A stretch of 64,000 nt of DNA from an uncultured Dehalococcoidia bacterium (GTDB taxonomy: Bacteria > Chloroflexota > Dehalococcoidia > Lucifugimonadales > Lucifugimonadaceae): NCBI GenBank assembly GCA_951812795.1, contig OX638325.1, positions 1 through 64,000 of the forward strand, given 5' to 3'. Positions 62,880-64,000 of the stretch are shown here, in pieces. The notes under the pieces are model-generated. The model was not told the origin of the DNA and did not search any database. It was given only the letters and a program-made list of their open reading frames with translations. Made by a program: the position numbers and the translations under genes. The first letter of the stretch is position 1; the number at the start of each line of letters is the position of its first letter.

Positions 62880-64000
62880 ATGGTCCGAGGTACTTCAACA
62901 GATCCCGATGAGCTTGGAATCTTCAGCGCGCCAGTAGCGCGTTGGTTCCGTAAGTGTCACGGCGACGCGACAGAGCCGCAGCGTGAAGCATGGCCGCGCA
63001 TCAAGGACGGCGAAAATGTGTTGATCCACTCGCCTACGGGTTCTGGGAAGACTTTGGCGGCGTTTCTTTCGGCCCTTGACGCGCTGTATTCGGATGTTGC
63101 ACTCACCAAGCGACGAGGAATCAGAACGCTCTACATTTCGCCTTTGAAGGCGCTCGGGTACGACGTCGAACGCAATCTACGTGAGCCAATGCGGGGTATT
63201 GAAGAAGCGGCACGGGCGATGGGAGTTGCGATTCAGGAGGTCCGATCGGATGTTAGGACGGGTGACACTCCATCCGCGGCGCGGACGCGGATGTTGAGAA
63301 ATCCGCCGCATATCTTGATCACTACGCCGGAATCGCTGTACCTGATCCTGACATCGTTGCGTGCGCGCGAGATGTTGCAGACGGTCGAGACCGTGATCGT
63401 CGACGAGATACACACGTTGTGCACGAACAAGCGAGGAGTGCATCTCAGCATCTCACTCGAACGATTGGAGGCTCTCGCGCCGGGGTTTCAACGGATCGGA
63501 CTGTCGGCTACGCAACGTCCGTTGAGTGAGGTGGCACGATTACTTGGCGGGCAGTCGGTGGGCGTCGAGGGAGGAAATGTCGACGGACTCTTGTCGCAGC
63601 CGCGCCCCGTATCGATCGTGGATTGCCCGGGCTCCAAGCAGATCGAGGTGAGTGTGCATGGGATGGCTGAGGCGGTCGGTGCGGACCCGGGATCGATATG
63701 GCCGAAGTTGATACCGCGAGTTTTGGACGACATCGAGACTCACGATACGACGTTGGTGTTCGCCAATAGCCGTCGTCAGGCAGAGAACGCCGCGGACCGG
63801 TTGAATGCCGTGCACGGAGAACGGGCACATGGCGACGTGGAGGGTTCCGAGATCGGAAGCGGCTTCATCGGATCGGGAGATGCAGACGGCCCATTCATGG
63901 CACATCACGGAAGTCTGTCCGATACGATGCGACGCGATATCGAGGAAAAGTTGAAGGCTGGCGAATTGCCGGCGCTGGTTGGTACGAGTTCGCTGGAGTT
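62880..64000 (+). CDS. Lhr-type DEAD/DEAH-box helicase, N-terminal part (3' end outside window)
   Basis: 374 residues are visible. Motifs in order: Q-like EPQREAWPRI, Walker A SPTGSGKTLAAFLSALDAL, SPLKALGYDVERNL (motif Ia), TTPESLYLIL (Ib), VDEIHTL (DEIH, motif II), LSAT (III), then LVFANSRRQAENAADRLN and MAHHGSLS (start of the second RecA lobe). This run is typical of large helicase-related (Lhr) proteins that unwind RNA:DNA or DNA duplexes. The frame is open to the last base. ATG at 62880 is the first in-frame start; no clear ribosome-binding site. Confidence 0.88.
   Translation, partial: MVRGTSTDPDELGIFSAPVARWFRKCHGDATEPQREAWPRIKDGENVLIHSPTGSGKTLAAFLSALDALYSDVALTKRRGIRTLYISPLKALGYDVERNLREPMRGIEEAARAMGVAIQEVRSDVRTGDTPSAARTRMLRNPPHILITTPESLYLILTSLRAREMLQTVETVIVDEIHTLCTNKRGVHLSISLERLEALAPGFQRIGLSATQRPLSEVARLLGGQSVGVEGGNVDGLLSQPRPVSIVDCPGSKQIEVSVHGMAEAVGADPGSIWPKLIPRVLDDIETHDTTLVFANSRRQAENAADRLNAVHGERAHGDVEGSEIGSGFIGSGDADGPFMAHHGSLSDTMRRDIEEKLKAGELPALVGTSSLE

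Overview
The window is about 55 percent G+C and densely coded on both strands. It reads as a chromosomal piece of a marine or sponge-associated Chloroflexota bacterium of the SAR202/Dehalococcoidia kind. That placement is inferred from gene content: two enolase-superfamily enzymes, a GMC oxidoreductase, a reductive-dehalogenase-like iron-sulfur protein without a Tat signal, GcvT/dimethylglycine dehydrogenase enzymes, several TIM-barrel sugar-acid isomerases, and many short palindromic repeats. No rRNA gene is present. Two tRNA genes (Arg-UCG and His-GUG) lie next to each other.

Layout. 1-4.3 kb: tail of a DNA methylase, small membrane proteins, a P-loop kinase, and a GMC oxidoreductase coupled to a sugar isomerase. 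4.4-12.6 kb: a large M16 zinc-peptidase lipoprotein, then a decayed accessory stretch (protease fragment, two copies of a 70-codon YdeI-like gene, a lipoprotein with 93-bp tandem repeats, repeat clusters), then a gamma-glutamyltransferase whose reading frame carries two palindromic repeat elements. 12.6-18.3 kb: an NCS2-type permease with an extra ATPase-like tail, a reductive-dehalogenase-like protein, a GPP34 protein, and a membrane protein/winged-helix regulator pair with a palindromic operator candidate. 18.5-24.2 kb: two paralogous secreted proteins, one with a metzincin-like zinc motif and one that has lost it. 24.3-30.1 kb: sugar-acid catabolism, xerD, lgt, and a PIN-domain pair. 30.1-38.7 kb: recJ, fabF, mtaB, a metallo-beta-lactamase-fold protein with missing metal ligands plus a truncated paralogue, pepA and small proteins. 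38.7-48.2 kb: a nickel/cobalt transporter, tRNAs, a retropepsin-like protease, a second enolase-superfamily enzyme, CAP-domain lipoproteins and corA. 48.2-56.1 kb: an RraA-like protein, an inverted-repeat element, a redoxin interrupted by an in-frame UGA, a SulP transporter, dxs, a hydroxypyruvate-isomerase-like gene and a ruined SLC13 permease. 56.1-64 kb: GcvT-like and dimethylglycine-dehydrogenase-like enzymes, nicotinate phosphoribosyltransferase, hydroxyacid-oxoacid transhydrogenase, and the start of an Lhr-type helicase that runs off the end.

How the genes fit together. The metabolic genes suggest a heterotroph that oxidises small organic acids, sugar acids and methylated amines. The window also has many lipobox proteins with long Thr/Pro stalks (M16 peptidase, CARDB protein, double CAP protein), and lgt, which would lipidate them, is here too.

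The most notable hidden feature is the redoxin gene at 49643-50122. Its UGA sits where a redox cysteine is expected (U-x-x-C) and is followed at once by a hairpin, which suggests a selenoprotein that normal gene calling would cut to a C-terminal fragment. Other unusual points are repeat elements translated inside gamma-glutamyltransferase, a GMC gene with no standard start codon before its FAD motif, and the active/degenerate metzincin pair.
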